From: Lepeophtheirus salmonis
Lineage: Eukaryota > Arthropoda > Copepoda > Siphonostomatoida > Caligidae
Length of the DNA: 64,000 bases
Direction: 5' to 3'
NCBI RefSeq assembly: GCF_016086655.4
Contig: NC_052135.2
Coordinates: forward strand, 69,661,702 to 69,725,701
The notes beneath the pieces are model-generated. The model worked only from the letters and a program-made list of their open reading frames with translations. It ran no database searches and was not told the DNA's origin. The translations under genes were made by a program, and so were the position numbers. This document shows, in pieces, positions 35,181 to 46,254 of the stretch (its first letter is position 1; each line of letters begins with the position of its first letter).

Positions 35181-36440
35181 ATACCATCATGGACCACTAT
35201 ATGCAGTATACCCAGTGCCTTGTTTTCCTACATACAGACATTCAGAAAGGCATACTTTGCTTTAATGATACAGAAGATAGGTTATTGTTCACAGGGCTGA
35301 ACAAGTGCAACAAAGTTTATGTTCGTAGAACAAAGTTGAAAATACTGGTAAGGAGAAGATTTATGTTCAAAACTACACTACGGACAAAGAAATATATTGT
35401 ACATTTTCATGTAAGTGCATAGGAGAACTCCATAATGATAATGGATGCAATAATTATCATTTCAACTCTTATGAGATAATAATGATGTTTCTGTGGAACA
35501 AAAAAAATAAATATATGTATGACAAATACATAATCTACATATAATGAGCCCTTAGTATCAGTATGAGAATACAATTTGTAAGCATTTTTTTGGACGCGTG
35601 TCTAACTTATATTTATACATGTAGCGTAATGACATCACATACGAAATAAGAAGATTATCTTCTTTGAGAGTCATGAAACAAAGTTACTTTGTATGTATTA
35701 TAATCCAAGTTACTTTTATATTTACTGCATCAATTGTAAAAGAATCTCGAAAAATAAAAATCAAGAATCTCAAAATTTAAATACATGTTAGATATTTATT
35801 AAGTATTTAATGGACCATGAGCCTTGTTTATTTATATTAGTTTATTTACAAAACATTGGAGAGTGGCACCCATTTGCAGGCAAAAGAATACTCTCTGAAC
35901 GATAATATTATTTGAAAATTCAAAATTTTATTGGGTGTGCAAGAAAAATAAGTTAAAAATGAATGCCCATTTTTAATTTATTCACCTTGCATACCAAACT
36001 ACATACTGTCAAACCACCTTGCATATAATATATATATTTTTTATTTCGCTCATGCCCACTTAATATAATAATTTAGACCAATAAATCGACTGCCAATCAT
36101 TTTTCGATTCATCTTTATTCAGAAGGTGTGGATTTATTCGGTCTAAATATAAATCCTAGTTAGCATTTAATGTTAAAATTGTCGAGGCCTTATGAAAAAT
36201 TGACAACAATTTAGAGTGTTTTCGTGAGGTTCTTTTAAAAAAATTAAAGTTCATACTTTTAGCTATCAAATGGGATACTTTTAAACTTTTTGAATGTATT
36301 AATCTTGAAGATATGAGGCTCTGAATAAAAATCCCTATTTGGAAATTTTAAACAGTGATAACTCGAGTTATAAGTGTGATAAAAACATTTGAAAAATAGT
36401 TTTAGAATTTATCAACATTGGGATTTAAAATATGTTTGGA

Positions 36441-36893
36441 TACAGGGGCGTGCCCGGGATTATATTTTGGGAGGGCTAGGTTTTCGAATTTTTTTGAAAA
36501 AAATCCCAAAATTAAAGATTTCCAATAGAAAAAATTGGAAAAATATAATTTTTCGAAAAAAAGATTCAAAAATTCTCAGCTGTTCAAAAAAATTTGACAC
36601 ATCAATTTTTTCATAAAAAACTTCACAAATTTTCTATTTTTCTAAAAATATTCAAAAATCCACAATTAGTTACAAAAATTATAATTCAAATATTAAATTT
36701 TTAGAAATTTTTTTCAAATATTAATTTTTTTAGAGAATTAAAAAATAAAATTACAGATATTTATAAAAAATTAAATTAAATTTTTTCAAAAAAAATAAAT
36801 TCAAATATTAAATTTTCTAGTAAAAATGAAGAAAATCCTTAATTTTTTTTTTTTTTTTTTTGGGGGTCTACAACCCCTATAGTCCACACCTGT
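36441..36893. repeat. AT-rich array inside a TIR-like element, copy 3 (inverted)
   Basis: Left end CAGGGGCGTGCCCGGGATTA followed by TATTTTGGGAGGGC; right end, reversed, CAGGTGTGGACTATAGGGG then TTGTAGACCCC. The core is the reverse complement of the array type at 5.7 and 11.8 kb (AAATCCACAATTAG spacers, TTCAAATATTAAATTTTT). The CAGGGGCGT start resembles termini of several hAT-like DNA transposons, so the array may be carried by a non-autonomous DNA element. Confidence 0.6.
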
Positions 36894-38681
36894 TGGAGGC
36901 TTCTGACATGATGAATCCCTACCTTCAACACTAAGCGCTTACAAAAGCTTTCAACCTTAAAAATAGCCAAAAATAAAACCAATTGTATATCCTCGTGAAG
37001 GCCACGAGGCTAACAAAGAAAAAATAAGGCATTATTTGGAATCAAGGGATACAATTCTATTAAATTGAGCACATGGTGTTCTAGTGCTTAAAAAAGAATT
37101 GTGATTTTTTTTGGATATTGTTATTGAATAGAAAGCGTGAATCAAAGACTAAGATCTACCCTGAATATTTGTTGGAAAGTTATGAGTTTAAGTCCTTACT
37201 GTACTCAGAACAGAATTGATGATCGTCCTTTAAGTTATTTCTATCTATGTCCTTCCTAGAATCGGAGTAGGCTTTGTCTTTATTTCCTACCTTTTATAAC
37301 CAGGGCCGTTCCTAGAATTATTTTCTTAAGGGAAGAGGATGGGTTGTTGATTTTATATCTTCAAATTTTTCAGACTAACATCCTATTTTTTAGTAATATT
37401 TATCGAATGACGTCTTTTCAGAAAATAATGAACTTTCTCCTAATAATGTTTGACTATGGTTTTAGTTTTATCTTATTGATCTCCAAATACAGACTATCAT
37501 CTTAATAACTATACAGAATAATTGAATCACTTAAATACAGCGTCCAAAAAAAAAAAAAAAAATTATAATAATAAAATATTTATGTTTTTACTTATCTGAA
37601 GAAGTTTCAATCATACTTATATACCTTTTAATTAATAATAAAATAGAGTTGTAGGCTATGAAATTAAAAAAAAGTTCCATTTCTAAATTTAACTCATATA
37701 ATTTCATATTGAATCAAAGATAACAAAGTGAAACTATATTATATAATTTTTGAAATACAAAACAGAAACTTTATTAGATACAATAATACATATAAGTTAT
37801 CAGCTCACTAAAGAATAAATGAGATCCTTCCAAAATGATAATATTAAATTATTTAAAAAATGGTAGAAATATAAATATATAAGATAATTGATAAAGCTAC
37901 AAAGTTTAAAATTAATGAATAAAATTATGGTAATTCATAAAAAGATTAACAAAAATCAAAAGCCAAATAAATGGCATCAAATTCAATTATGTTAATCCTA
38001 GTAAATCTGAGAAAGAAGACATTTTGTATTAAAATTGTGTCAAGAAGTATATCATTTCAAACTAGAAGTATAAAATATTATGGATTTAATAAGGATGTAC
38101 AATGAATTCTGACATATTTAGTTTATACTTTTCTTTTAAAATAAGCTATATTAATCATTGGAAGTCAATCGGTCAATATTAACAATTTCATCAAATATAA
38201 TACTTCAGGCATGATTCAGAAATTTTTGTTGGCTCCAGTTGATTTATAATCAACTTTCATTGTCAAAAAAAAAAAAAAAAAAAAGTTACCATTTCCTTAA
38301 AGTTTCAACTCGAATGAAGATCACAATCATGAAGGACCTTTCAAGTTATATCTGATTTCATTACTCTGTCTATGAAATCATTTAATATACTTCTGAACTT
38401 ATTTTGCGTACATATGATCAATATTCTGATCACACCAAAATCTTCAAATCCAAAGACAACAGTTCTTTGTCGATGAATTCCTTTGGTTTGTTTGAAAAGA
38501 GCAATACCAGTTATAATTTTTGGGACGAATGGAGGACGAACTGAAAAAATAAAAATAAACGATGAACGGGAGAAAAATATGAACGGCGTTCATTTTGACT
38601 TTTATTTTTTATTGTTTATAATGGGTGACTTTTTTACAATTTTTTCTAAAGATTACTACGTTTTTTTTTCTTGATTATGCT
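36894..38681. other. AT-rich intergenic stretch, no gene seen
   Basis: A stretch starting CAGGGCCGTTCCTAG at 37302 could be another eroded element end. A-runs lie at 37547-37561 and 38265-38284. No coding frame supported. Confidence 0.4.
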
Positions 38682-38992
38682 TATAATCAAGGTCAATATA
38701 AATACAGGGTTAGACCATCATATAATCGGGCTTGCTATAATTTTCAATCTGATGTATCGTACCAACTGCTGGAAAAGACACGCAACCACTCATAGTCTAT
38801 GACGTCACTATTGCCAGAATTTTCAATTGAATGTATCCTACCGACTCCTGCGCAAGAAAAACAGATTTAAAAAAAACACTCAACCACTCATTTACTATGA
38901 CGTCAATATTAAAAGTGTGGTGGAAGTGAAACATATGTTGTACATGCGTTATGGTTTAAAACCTTGTATTCCTATTAACCTTGGGTTATAAT
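38682..38992 (+). repeat. MITE-like family M, copy B (most complete)
   Basis: Starts ATAATCAAGGTCAATATAAA and ends CCTATTAACCTTGGGTTATA, which are imperfect terminal inverted repeats. The inside reads ACCATCATATAATCGGGCTT, a block ending CTATGACGTCA, then a second version of that block also ending CTATGACGTCA, then GTGTGGTGGAAGTGAAACAT. The duplicated block (about 95 bp) is single in copies A and C. Noncoding. Confidence 0.75.
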
Positions 38993-39869
38993 TATAATTA
39001 TCTATGATGTGCTAAAATATAGTTTTATATGTATATTGAAAAATTATAGATCTGATTATCTGTGTATAACTTTGCATTACTATGTAAAGTCATCAGTTTC
39101 TATGTAATGGCTCACCACACAATTTGTAGTTTAATGACCAGTCGTCATAGCGGGATCATTGTTATTATCCATGTTGGATGGAGAGTCTTGTATTTGGCTG
39201 AAGAGATCGTTTGCAGACATCATAAGATGAGTAATTGAAGTAATAAAATTGCCTGAAGTTATTCGTAGTTTAATGGAAAGGAATATAAATTCATTACAAT
39301 TGGAAGAAGCTCATTTTTATTGACTAAAATGACCACAAAAATAGGTGCTTAACAGATCTGTACTTATTGTGCCTATGTACATAAGGGTTAATTTTTGCGT
39401 AGTGTCCTGAACTTAAATGTAAATCTAAAACTATTATTATTTTAACTAAGCTTGGTGCAACCATAATCTCCTTCGTCCTCCCTTTCAGGTTGTGAGAACA
39501 GAATAATGTATCACAATGGAGGCATTGTCTAGACTTTATTTTTTTTGTCATATCTAATCACATATTTTTAGTTTTGTATGAACGTGTATGAATGATGCCC
39601 TGTGTCAATGCAGTACAAAATATATAATTGAACTATGTACAATACGAAAACTGTAGACAAGATTAATGAGTACATTATTTATATGGAGATTTTTTTGTTT
39701 TCAATTGCATGTTTGGGCCAAAAATCAAAGAGTCTGGTGTGATAAAAGAAGAACACATCTAAAAATTTAGGTAGTAACAGCTTCAAATTGCAACGTGTCT
39801 TTTAGTAAGTTATCATCCCTTGATTGTTAAATAAGATTCTTTGGTGGAGCAAGCGAAGATGTCGAGTAG

Positions 39870-41850
39870 GTTCTTAGTTCCTGTCGGTCTGGGTATGGCC
39901 TTAAAAAAGGAAAGGCCTTGATGAAACGGAAAACAAAATAACGTTCCATCAAAATCCAAAAGATCCAGATAGACTCCAAGTGTGGAAAAGAGTCATTCAA
40001 AGAGATTAGACAAATTTCTCCCAATCATTTAATACAGTTAAAATTATACTCCTTACATTTACGCAATCAAGATTTCTTGACAGTATCGATGGATTCCGAT
40101 AGTTTTCGAATGAAGAAGCGAAAAGGTTTAAAATTGTCGAATAGAAGATTAAAAGATGAAGCTAAAATATCCTTTATTATTTATCAAGACATCAACCAGA
40201 TCGAAGGAGTGGTAGATCAACTAATCAAGCACGTTTCCAAGAAGAGTATTAGTAATTCTTTATATGTTTTTGTTTTGTGTGTGTGTGCTTCACCAAATTC
40301 ATATTCTCCATTAAAATTGACAATTTTTAGATAGAGTGGATATTAATTTAATATATATCGATTAATAGTTATGCGCTTTATTCTCTAGTCGAACAGAAAA
40401 CAGTTTCTTGAAGCGGATAACGTTACTTTTATACGAAGAAATTAAGGGTCAATAGCTCTCTTTGGATAATCGTTCTGCTAATATATCAATCGCAGATATT
40501 CAAAATGGACTCATATTTTCTAGATTTGATTCTGATTCTGTTCATGGAAGAACAGTTATAAAGCATCAATTAGAAATATTTCACGACATGACATTCATCA
40601 TGGCTCATGGGAATGTTCGATTACGTCTCAGTTAAGTACAACAAATAATGAGTCAGAAATGGAATATCCAATCCATGTCTCAAGTACTAAATATCTTAGC
40701 TTTTCTGTACAGCTGCATAGTTGAGGAGAAAAAGATCATGATCAAGTTTATTCATTTCAAAGTCATTTTAGATGAACTCAAAATATTCGGTTGAAATGTT
40801 AGCCAAATATTTAATGTTGGAACAAACCAGCCCTAATTTTTACAAGCAACTTCAAATGCAAGGAATTGTTGCAATGCCACATGTGTCCCGTTTGATGAGA
40901 GTTTTTGGAGCGGTGACTGTCAACACTGGCATCAATGATGCCACCATTAAATACCTGAAATGTAGAAGTGAAAATTTGAATCCAATACAGAAAAAGCAAG
41001 TAGACTAAAGTAACGCTAAATTATATGGATAGAATGAAGATTTTGTGCCCTCACAAACTATCTCAATATTTTTGATTAAAAGTTCGTGTGGGACGTACAA
41101 TGATGTTGTGAGCTTAAATCTTGTGACCAAACTCAATTCCAAAAAATAAAAACAATATGATGATCTTGTTTTAAAAACTGTACATTAAGCTGGATTCCGA
41201 GTAATTTCCGTTCGCTATTGAGCTATTACAATCTCTTTTCATATGGAGAATCTTGGAATTTTTTTTCCTATTTTTGATTAAACCCATAATGTAGATGTTG
41301 ATAGTTTAATGTAATGTGATGAACTTGATTCAAATTTATTAATCTTTATAAGTGGGTATGTTGCTCGAGACCTCATGAAATCTGAGTCATGCAACTGTTG
41401 TCAATCCAAATTTTGTTCACTTAGAGTATTTCCTAATATTAATTTTTCAAGTAGAATTTATAAATGATGAGTCGGAAAGAGTCAAATATTCTTTGATCAA
41501 TATGATAAATCGAGGAGGATTTGTATGTCCTTCAGATACTAAATATTTAATTTGTATCCTTTCCTGGAATCTATATGAAGCAATTACACAAAATAAAGAC
41601 GCCAAAGCATTATTTCAAAATGGTGCTAATCAAAAACATATATTTGTATCTATGATTGAAATTATTTATCATCGATCAAGAGTGTTTTTGATAATATTAA
41701 ATTTATGCGTAATATTTGCTACAATGATTTAGATTGTTATATTTCCGAAATTTTTGGCACTATGTTTAATATTTGTATGAAAAACTTAAAAAATTAGATT
41801 AATAGCATCATTCATAAAACTAAAAAAAAAGAAAATCATATGTCTTAAAC
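39870..41850 (+). pseudogene. THAP/P-element-like transposase, decayed
   Basis: Across shifted frames the plus strand shows a THAP-like zinc finger start (SCRSGYGLKKGKA, then TFHQNPKDPDRLQVWKRVIQ at about 39940-40000). It continues with FSRFDSDSVHGRTV at 40.5 kb and the conserved block YSVEMLAKYLMLEQTSPNFY with MPHVSRLMRVFG and NDATIKYLKCRSENL (40772-41005), typical of P-element/THAP9 transposases (RYS.e.la.aL...SP..Y..l.....LPh.s.L). Near the C-terminus come FISGYVARDLMKSESCNCC and EIFGTMFNICMKNLKN. Many stops and frameshifts make it a relic. No TIRs were recognised. Confidence 0.72.
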
Positions 41851-41929
41851 AAGAATAGTTCAATCATCTGGCCATCCTTAGAAACTCATCATTGAACAAC
41901 ATTCCCGCTGCTCATTCTAAGTTTTGCAT

Positions 41930-42145
41930 TCAACGTGGAGCTTGGCAATGAGATTTTCTATTACCATCCCTCTTTTTAATCGCAATGAAAGGATGGAACG
42001 AGATGATCAACCACAACTCCAGCCTTGAAGGTATGAAAATAAATGAAAAGTCACTCAAGTGCTTATTATATGCTGATGATCTTACCTTATTTCGAACAGG
42101 AACACAAGAAAAAGTTGCATACTCCATCTTCCACACCATTTAGGT
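41930..42145 (+). pseudogene. Non-LTR retrotransposon reverse transcriptase fragment
   Basis: The plus strand reads DFLLPSLFLIAMKGWNEMIN, GMKINEKSLKCLLYADDLTLF, then RTGTQEKVAYSIFHTI and stop. The SPlLF.ia....i followed by k.lkcL.YADDl.LF is the RT palm with the YADD catalytic box of LINE-type elements. Upstream (GAWQ-stop) is the remnant of the QG..lSP segment. The surrounding domains are missing. It directly follows the P-element relic. Confidence 0.78.
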
Positions 42146-42379
42146 CAGTCAGGATTTAAAAAATAAACCCGGTTTCTAGATGCAGTGCCGATGCTGAGAG
42201 AAGAAATGAGTTTAAAATCTTATCTTCTATACAGAAAAGTGTAAGATTTTTCAGTAATACCCACTCACCAGAAATGAAAAATTGAAGGCTTAGGATATCA
42301 ATATCCTCCCAAAAACATTATTTCTCCTGAGATTCGCGCCTTTTTCAAAGATGATATGTGAGAACATATATAAATTAAG

Positions 42380-42480
42380 GGAAGATTTAGTATGTGGGAA
42401 TGCAAGAGCATACGCTTCAAGGTCCATCTCCCACGCTGTTAAGGTCATTCAGGATTTCGAAAAAAAAAAAAAAAAAAAAA
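42380..42480 (+). repeat. Duplicated RT segment ending in a poly-A run
   Basis: Encodes ARAYASRSISHAVKVIQDFE and ends in 21 A. It repeats the segment at 42100-42160 (EKVAYSIFHTI plus SQDLKN; DNA GGTCAGTCAGGATTT versus GGTCATTCAGGATTTC). The two versions are about 300 bp apart, so part of the RT was duplicated or joined from two copies. Confidence 0.6.
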
Positions 42481-43189
42481 TCTTATCAATTGTATAATTA
42501 TTCATTAATCATTGGTAGGGAAGGAGTACTTTAGTACTTGAGTGTGAATTATATTTTACACGCCCCAAATAAATCAAGAAGTTGTTACAATTTTTTTCTT
42601 CAATGACAACTGGTATGATGTATTTAAATTAATAATTACTATATACTTTTGTATCAATTTGTGTGTTAAGTTAAAAAAATTGAGAACATCACTTTTGCTG
42701 GTAAATTAGGCCCTGTTCATTTCAGGACCCCTTGGATTTCCTATTTTGCTTTTAGTAAGCTACGCCATTGAGGCTCATTTTTATGTATTGAGTAAAAAAG
42801 GGCTTTATATATTAATGAGTATTTTGTAGTTGGAATTTTTTTACTGGATAAATATTTAATGAATAAATAAATAATTCAAAAATGAACGATTGAACAGAAA
42901 TTAACGAATGAACGGCGAACGGAAAGTTTTTACAAAATAAACGATTGAACGGACAAAGGGAGAAGGAGTACAAGCCTGCAATTTTGCATGAATTAGTTGA
43001 AAGACTGCCTGTAAAATATCAAGAATATCGTAAAAATTTATTGTTTTCCAATGAAGATAATCCTCCTCCATTATAGTGAAGTACTAATTTATTTTATCAA
43101 ACATAATCGTAGGAAAGATAATGTTAAATAGATGTCTAATAATACATGTCAGTATTCGATAAACTTAGAGAAAATCGACTTTTTCAAAT

Positions 43190-44090
43190 GACTATGCAAG
43201 CAAAACACTATGGAGGACTTCAGTGTGTCCAAATGTGGGTATGAGGTCCTGTTGATTTTCCTCTCCAAAGTGGCCAATATAGAAAACTCCCTGTGGGTTC
43301 AAATCTGGTGAGGAAGGGGCCATATCTCTTTGGAGCAGAATCGAGCCATGTTATCTGTGATTGTACTTGGCAGACGTGTGAGAGGGAGAGGCATTCTGAG
43401 TCCACACATAGTTAGCCTCAACGCATAGTTGATCTTCAGCCATGGCAAAATGGTGTACCTAAGCACATAGTAGGACTCCTAGCCGAGTTTCGGTCCATCC
43501 TTGAAAAAGAACGGATGCATCTTCTTTCTATCAGAGGCCACAACACTGAGGACCATTGTTTGGTTCGGATAATTAGAGTGGTAAACTCCTTGGACCTTTT
43601 CTTTGGTCTGACACAAGCCAGCGTTCGTTCCAACGGCAGTAAAATTGATCAACTGTGAAAATCTTCTTGTCCGATAAATTTTTCACAATAGCCCCATTTA
43701 CCTTGATCCATGTGAGAATTTTTTTGCACCTTTCGAGCTTCCTGGCTTTCATGCTCTCTGTTAGAAGGTGGCATAGGGTCCTTGTGAAAGAAACTAATCC
43801 CAAGTTGTACTTTAAAGCCCTTCTGATGGTCATAAGAGCCACAGAGAAGTCGTTGTTTGCGTGGCAATTCATCCTTGGGATCCTCCTTTATATTCTTCTC
43901 TAAAGTTAACAAGAACTTTGTATCCCTCTTTAAATTATGCCCTCCACTTCCTGACATCCTGGAGAGGTCTTTTTTTTTCATCTTGACCAACTTAAAAACC
44001 AGGCTCCTAGAACACTTAACAATGCTTGTAATCTTCATCACATTAACTCCAGCATGTGAGATGCCTTTTTACGTGTTCCTATTCATGATG
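43190..44090 (-). pseudogene. Mariner-like transposase, frame-broken
   Basis: On the minus strand the pieces follow the normal order of a mariner transposase: HTH region (TSIVKCSRSLVFKLVKMKKK, GGHNLKRDTKFLLTLEKN), then SVALMTIRRALKYNLGL, LTESMKARKLERCKKILTWI, NLSDKKIFTVDQFYCRWNERW (first catalytic aspartate area), then TMVLSVVASDRKKMHPFFF with KDGPKLG, SHTSAKYN, and APSSPDLNPQGVFYIGHF. Frames change at least three times (near 43.87, 43.58 and 43.35 kb) with stops. The length fits an almost full-length but dead copy. TIRs were not recognised. Confidence 0.8.
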
Positions 44091-44184
44091 ATGCAATTAA
44101 TAAATTATTAGAATAGTTTGTTTATCTAAAACGTACGGCGGAAACAGAATATCAAAACATAATCACTAAACCTTTTCATAGTAA

Positions 44185-44220
44185 TGTTATGTATTTCATA
44201 TTTCCTTTCTTGTATGTTCT
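44185..44220 (+). repeat. 5' LTR, left piece
   Basis: 36 bases beginning TGTTATGTATTTCATATTTC are identical to 46002-46037, the start of the 3' LTR. The LTR match stops at 44221, where antisense gag sequence begins. Confidence 0.85.
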
Positions 44221-45190
44221 CTCTGTCCATCTTTGGATTAGTCTTTTGCGTCGACCACGTCCCTTTGGAGCGACGGACACCTTTTGGCCCCTTATACTCG
44301 GATGCCATTACAGTTTCACTCGATTCCATTTCTTTGACGTGGCTGATGGAGGTTTCGAATGCTCTGGCTAATGGCAACACGTCTGTCAATTTCGTGCTAC
44401 CTCTCTCGAAGACAGTTTGACGGAGCCGTGGGGACGACGTGTTCTTAACCACCACGTCGAGAATAATTTCGTCTTCGTACGAAACTTTGCAGCTCCCACA
44501 CGCATAGCGACCAAACTTTGCCTGGCCACGCAACCGAGTCACGTAATCATCAACAGGCTCCCCGACTCCCTGTTTCATCTCAGAGAGCCGGAAGTGTTCA
44601 AACAACAGACTTTCCGTTGGGAGAAAGCATCCCGAATTGCCCTTACCGTCGAGGTGAAGACGTCTTCCCCAGGCAATGCAACAATCTGTATGGTGTTGAA
44701 CCATTGTTGGACCTCTGTCCCAGCACAGTGAAGCAGGAGATACTTTTTACGTTCCGGGGACAATTCCCCAAACAAGGACACGTAAATTTCGAATTCGTCC
44801 CACCATGACGACCATCTATTGCCTCTACGTGGACCATCCATCACAAATGGAGAGGGCTGCCGTACCCCAAGCTGTCCCGTCGTGCCTGAAGCACCATCTC
44901 CAGAGGCTTGAGCCCCATTGTTGAAGTCGAACGACTTGGGATCACAGCCACAACCCTCGATGTACTCTCTCACCAATGCCACGAGTTCCAATTTCTTTTT
45001 ACCCCTCAATTCGTCCTCACTTCCAAGTTCCAACCTGGAACATTCGCATCTCAGCTCCGCGAGCGTGAGCCTTGGTAATAGTTTCACCATCTTCGTCGCC
45101 ACTTGTAATGTTCTACAAACACCACCTACAGACGGAAGCAACGGACCGGAGTAAAGTCAATAAGAACACCATTGGATTGGGGGTACAATC
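44221..45190 (-). pseudogene. Gag fragment of a gypsy-like retrotransposon, antisense insert
   Basis: On the minus strand a leader with GTGGCGACGAAGATGG precedes ATG at 45090. The protein begins MVKLLPRLTLAELRCECSRL and ...LVALVREYIEGCG, a SAP-like N-terminus. It continues WSSWWDEFEIYVSLFG, KYLLLHCAGTEVQQWFNT, and after one frameshift near 44.61 kb LLFEHFRLSEMKQGVGEPVD, YVTRLRGQAKFGRY, the standard gag core of Ty3/gypsy elements. The zinc knuckle and pol are missing; the frame runs out at 44221. It lies inside the 5' LTR of the plus-strand element and has a related but distinct leader motif. Confidence 0.78.
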
Positions 45191-45340
45191 ATAGAGTAGG
45201 TTTTGTATTAATAAGAAGACAGATGTTCCTGTAAAAAGTGTTTTACTCCTCCACGCACTCCTTCACCTCATCTCTCCCGGTCGTCCTGGATCTATTGGTT
45301 TAAAGAATTGGAACCTCCTTACCTTTGTCAAGACGCAACA
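45191..45340 (+). repeat. 5' LTR, right piece
   Basis: Aligns with 46098-46254 of the 3' LTR (ATAGAGTA-GGTTTTGTATTA, CTCCTCCACGC, TCCTGGATCT, GTCAAG-CGCAACA) but with many differences and small indels, unlike the perfect left piece. LTR bases equal to 46038-46097 are absent. The segment ends with ACA at 45340. Confidence 0.7.
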
Positions 45341-45706
45341 TTGGCGACGAGGATGGGGTCAGGATCACGTGACCTCCCTGCTGTGGGATCGTCGGGGAAG
45401 CTAGCCCTGTTGGAGTTGGGTAGCCCTTTTTCGTCGATAGGGAGAACGCTCGTTCGTCTGCGGAAGGCGGAGCAATATGGACTGTGCCTCAGTTTGGGCC
45501 TCGTGGAGGAAGGAAGAGAACCTTCGTCACTTACAAGAAGTGAAGTGTGTGTCCGGGTCAGGGACCACATAATTAAAAGTGGATTTAGCCCTACGCAATT
45601 TTGGTTCTCTGCTGTTCCTACTCTCCCGTTCACATCATTGGTTAATGGATGTGCAACGGTCTCTCTCCTGGATCATCCCGAGTTGGATGAGGGTACATCG
45701 AGCTAG
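45341..45706 (+). CDS. Gag-like frame of the short LTR element
   Basis: After the primer-site-like motif an ATG at 45354 opens a frame MGSGSRDLPAVGSSGKLALL... to a TAG at 45704-45706. Its middle, RKAEQYGLCLSLGL...LTRSEVCVRVRDHIIKSGF, has the same layout as the SAP-like N-terminus of the antisense gag (LRCECSRLEL...LVALVREYIEGCG), so the two elements are cousins. Only the N-terminal part exists, so it is truncated relative to gag. Function as a protein is doubtful. Confidence 0.5.
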   Translation: MATRMGSGSRDLPAVGSSGKLALLELGSPFSSIGRTLVRLRKAEQYGLCLSLGLVEEGREPSSLTRSEVCVRVRDHIIKSGFSPTQFWFSAVPTLPFTSLVNGCATVSLLDHPELDEGTSS

Positions 45707-45709
45707 ATG

Positions 45710-45829
45710 TCTCCCAGGGACGAGCAGGGTGCTCGTGTCTCTGAAACTTCGATAAGGGTGAAGGTTATTTCTCCCAGGGACGAGCAGGGTGCTCGGGTCC
45801 TTAAAACCTCTATGAGGAGTATTGTCCTC
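45710..45829 (+). repeat. 60-bp tandem repeat, two units
   Basis: TCTCCCAGGGACGAGCAGGG plus TGCTCG occurs at 45710 and 45770, and the units continue with similar sequence. In the frame 45707-46096 both units keep phase and encode SPRDEQGARV-(S/L)-(E/K)-TS. Located between the gag-like frame and the polypurine tract. Confidence 0.8.
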
Positions 45830-46001
45830 CTTTCTCCGGTACGCGTGCTGAGAGCACAGCACGTCTATGGAGATAAAAATTTTATGTGCAAGAACAAACA
45901 GTTTGTCCGCACCTGGACATGGATGGAGCAGATCTATAGGCTGCTGTTCATGGAGAGGAACCTGTGTAATCACCGCCATGGATTTGGTGCTTGGGGGGTG
46001 A

Positions 46002-46254
46002 TGTTATGTATTTCATATTTCCTTTCTTGTATGTTCTTTAGTGTATTAAAGTACTGTGTTTTACGTAGTATAAATAGTCTCGTATTGTGTAAATAAAATA
46101 GAGTATGGTTTTGTATTATAAAGAATACATATGATCTTATTAACAGTGTAGTCTTATTCCTCCACGCCATTTCATCTTCTCATTTGTCTCTCGGTCATCC
46201 TGGATCTCTCCTACTATAAATAAGCTTGTGTCTCTCCCTCGTCAAGGCACAACA
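46002..46254 (+). repeat. 3' LTR (253 bp)
   Basis: Begins TGTTATG, ends CACAACA, preceded by the polypurine tract TTGGGGGGTGA. Contains TATAAATAG (about 46069-46077), a TATA-box candidate, and AATAAAATA (about 46092-46100), a polyadenylation-signal candidate, in the usual LTR order. Followed by the AGTAA target copy. Confidence 0.75.

Noticed and set aside
35189..35422. 77-codon open frame with many basic residues
   Set aside because: No family recognised, no second copy, no exon-like boundaries; likely chance.
43290..43310. tRNA-like GGGTTCAAATC box
   Set aside because: Lies inside the mariner relic and has no matching acceptor or anticodon stems.
45328..45633. Minus-strand open frame over the gag-like region
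   Set aside because: Shadow of the plus-strand frame, which has the leader motif and family layout.
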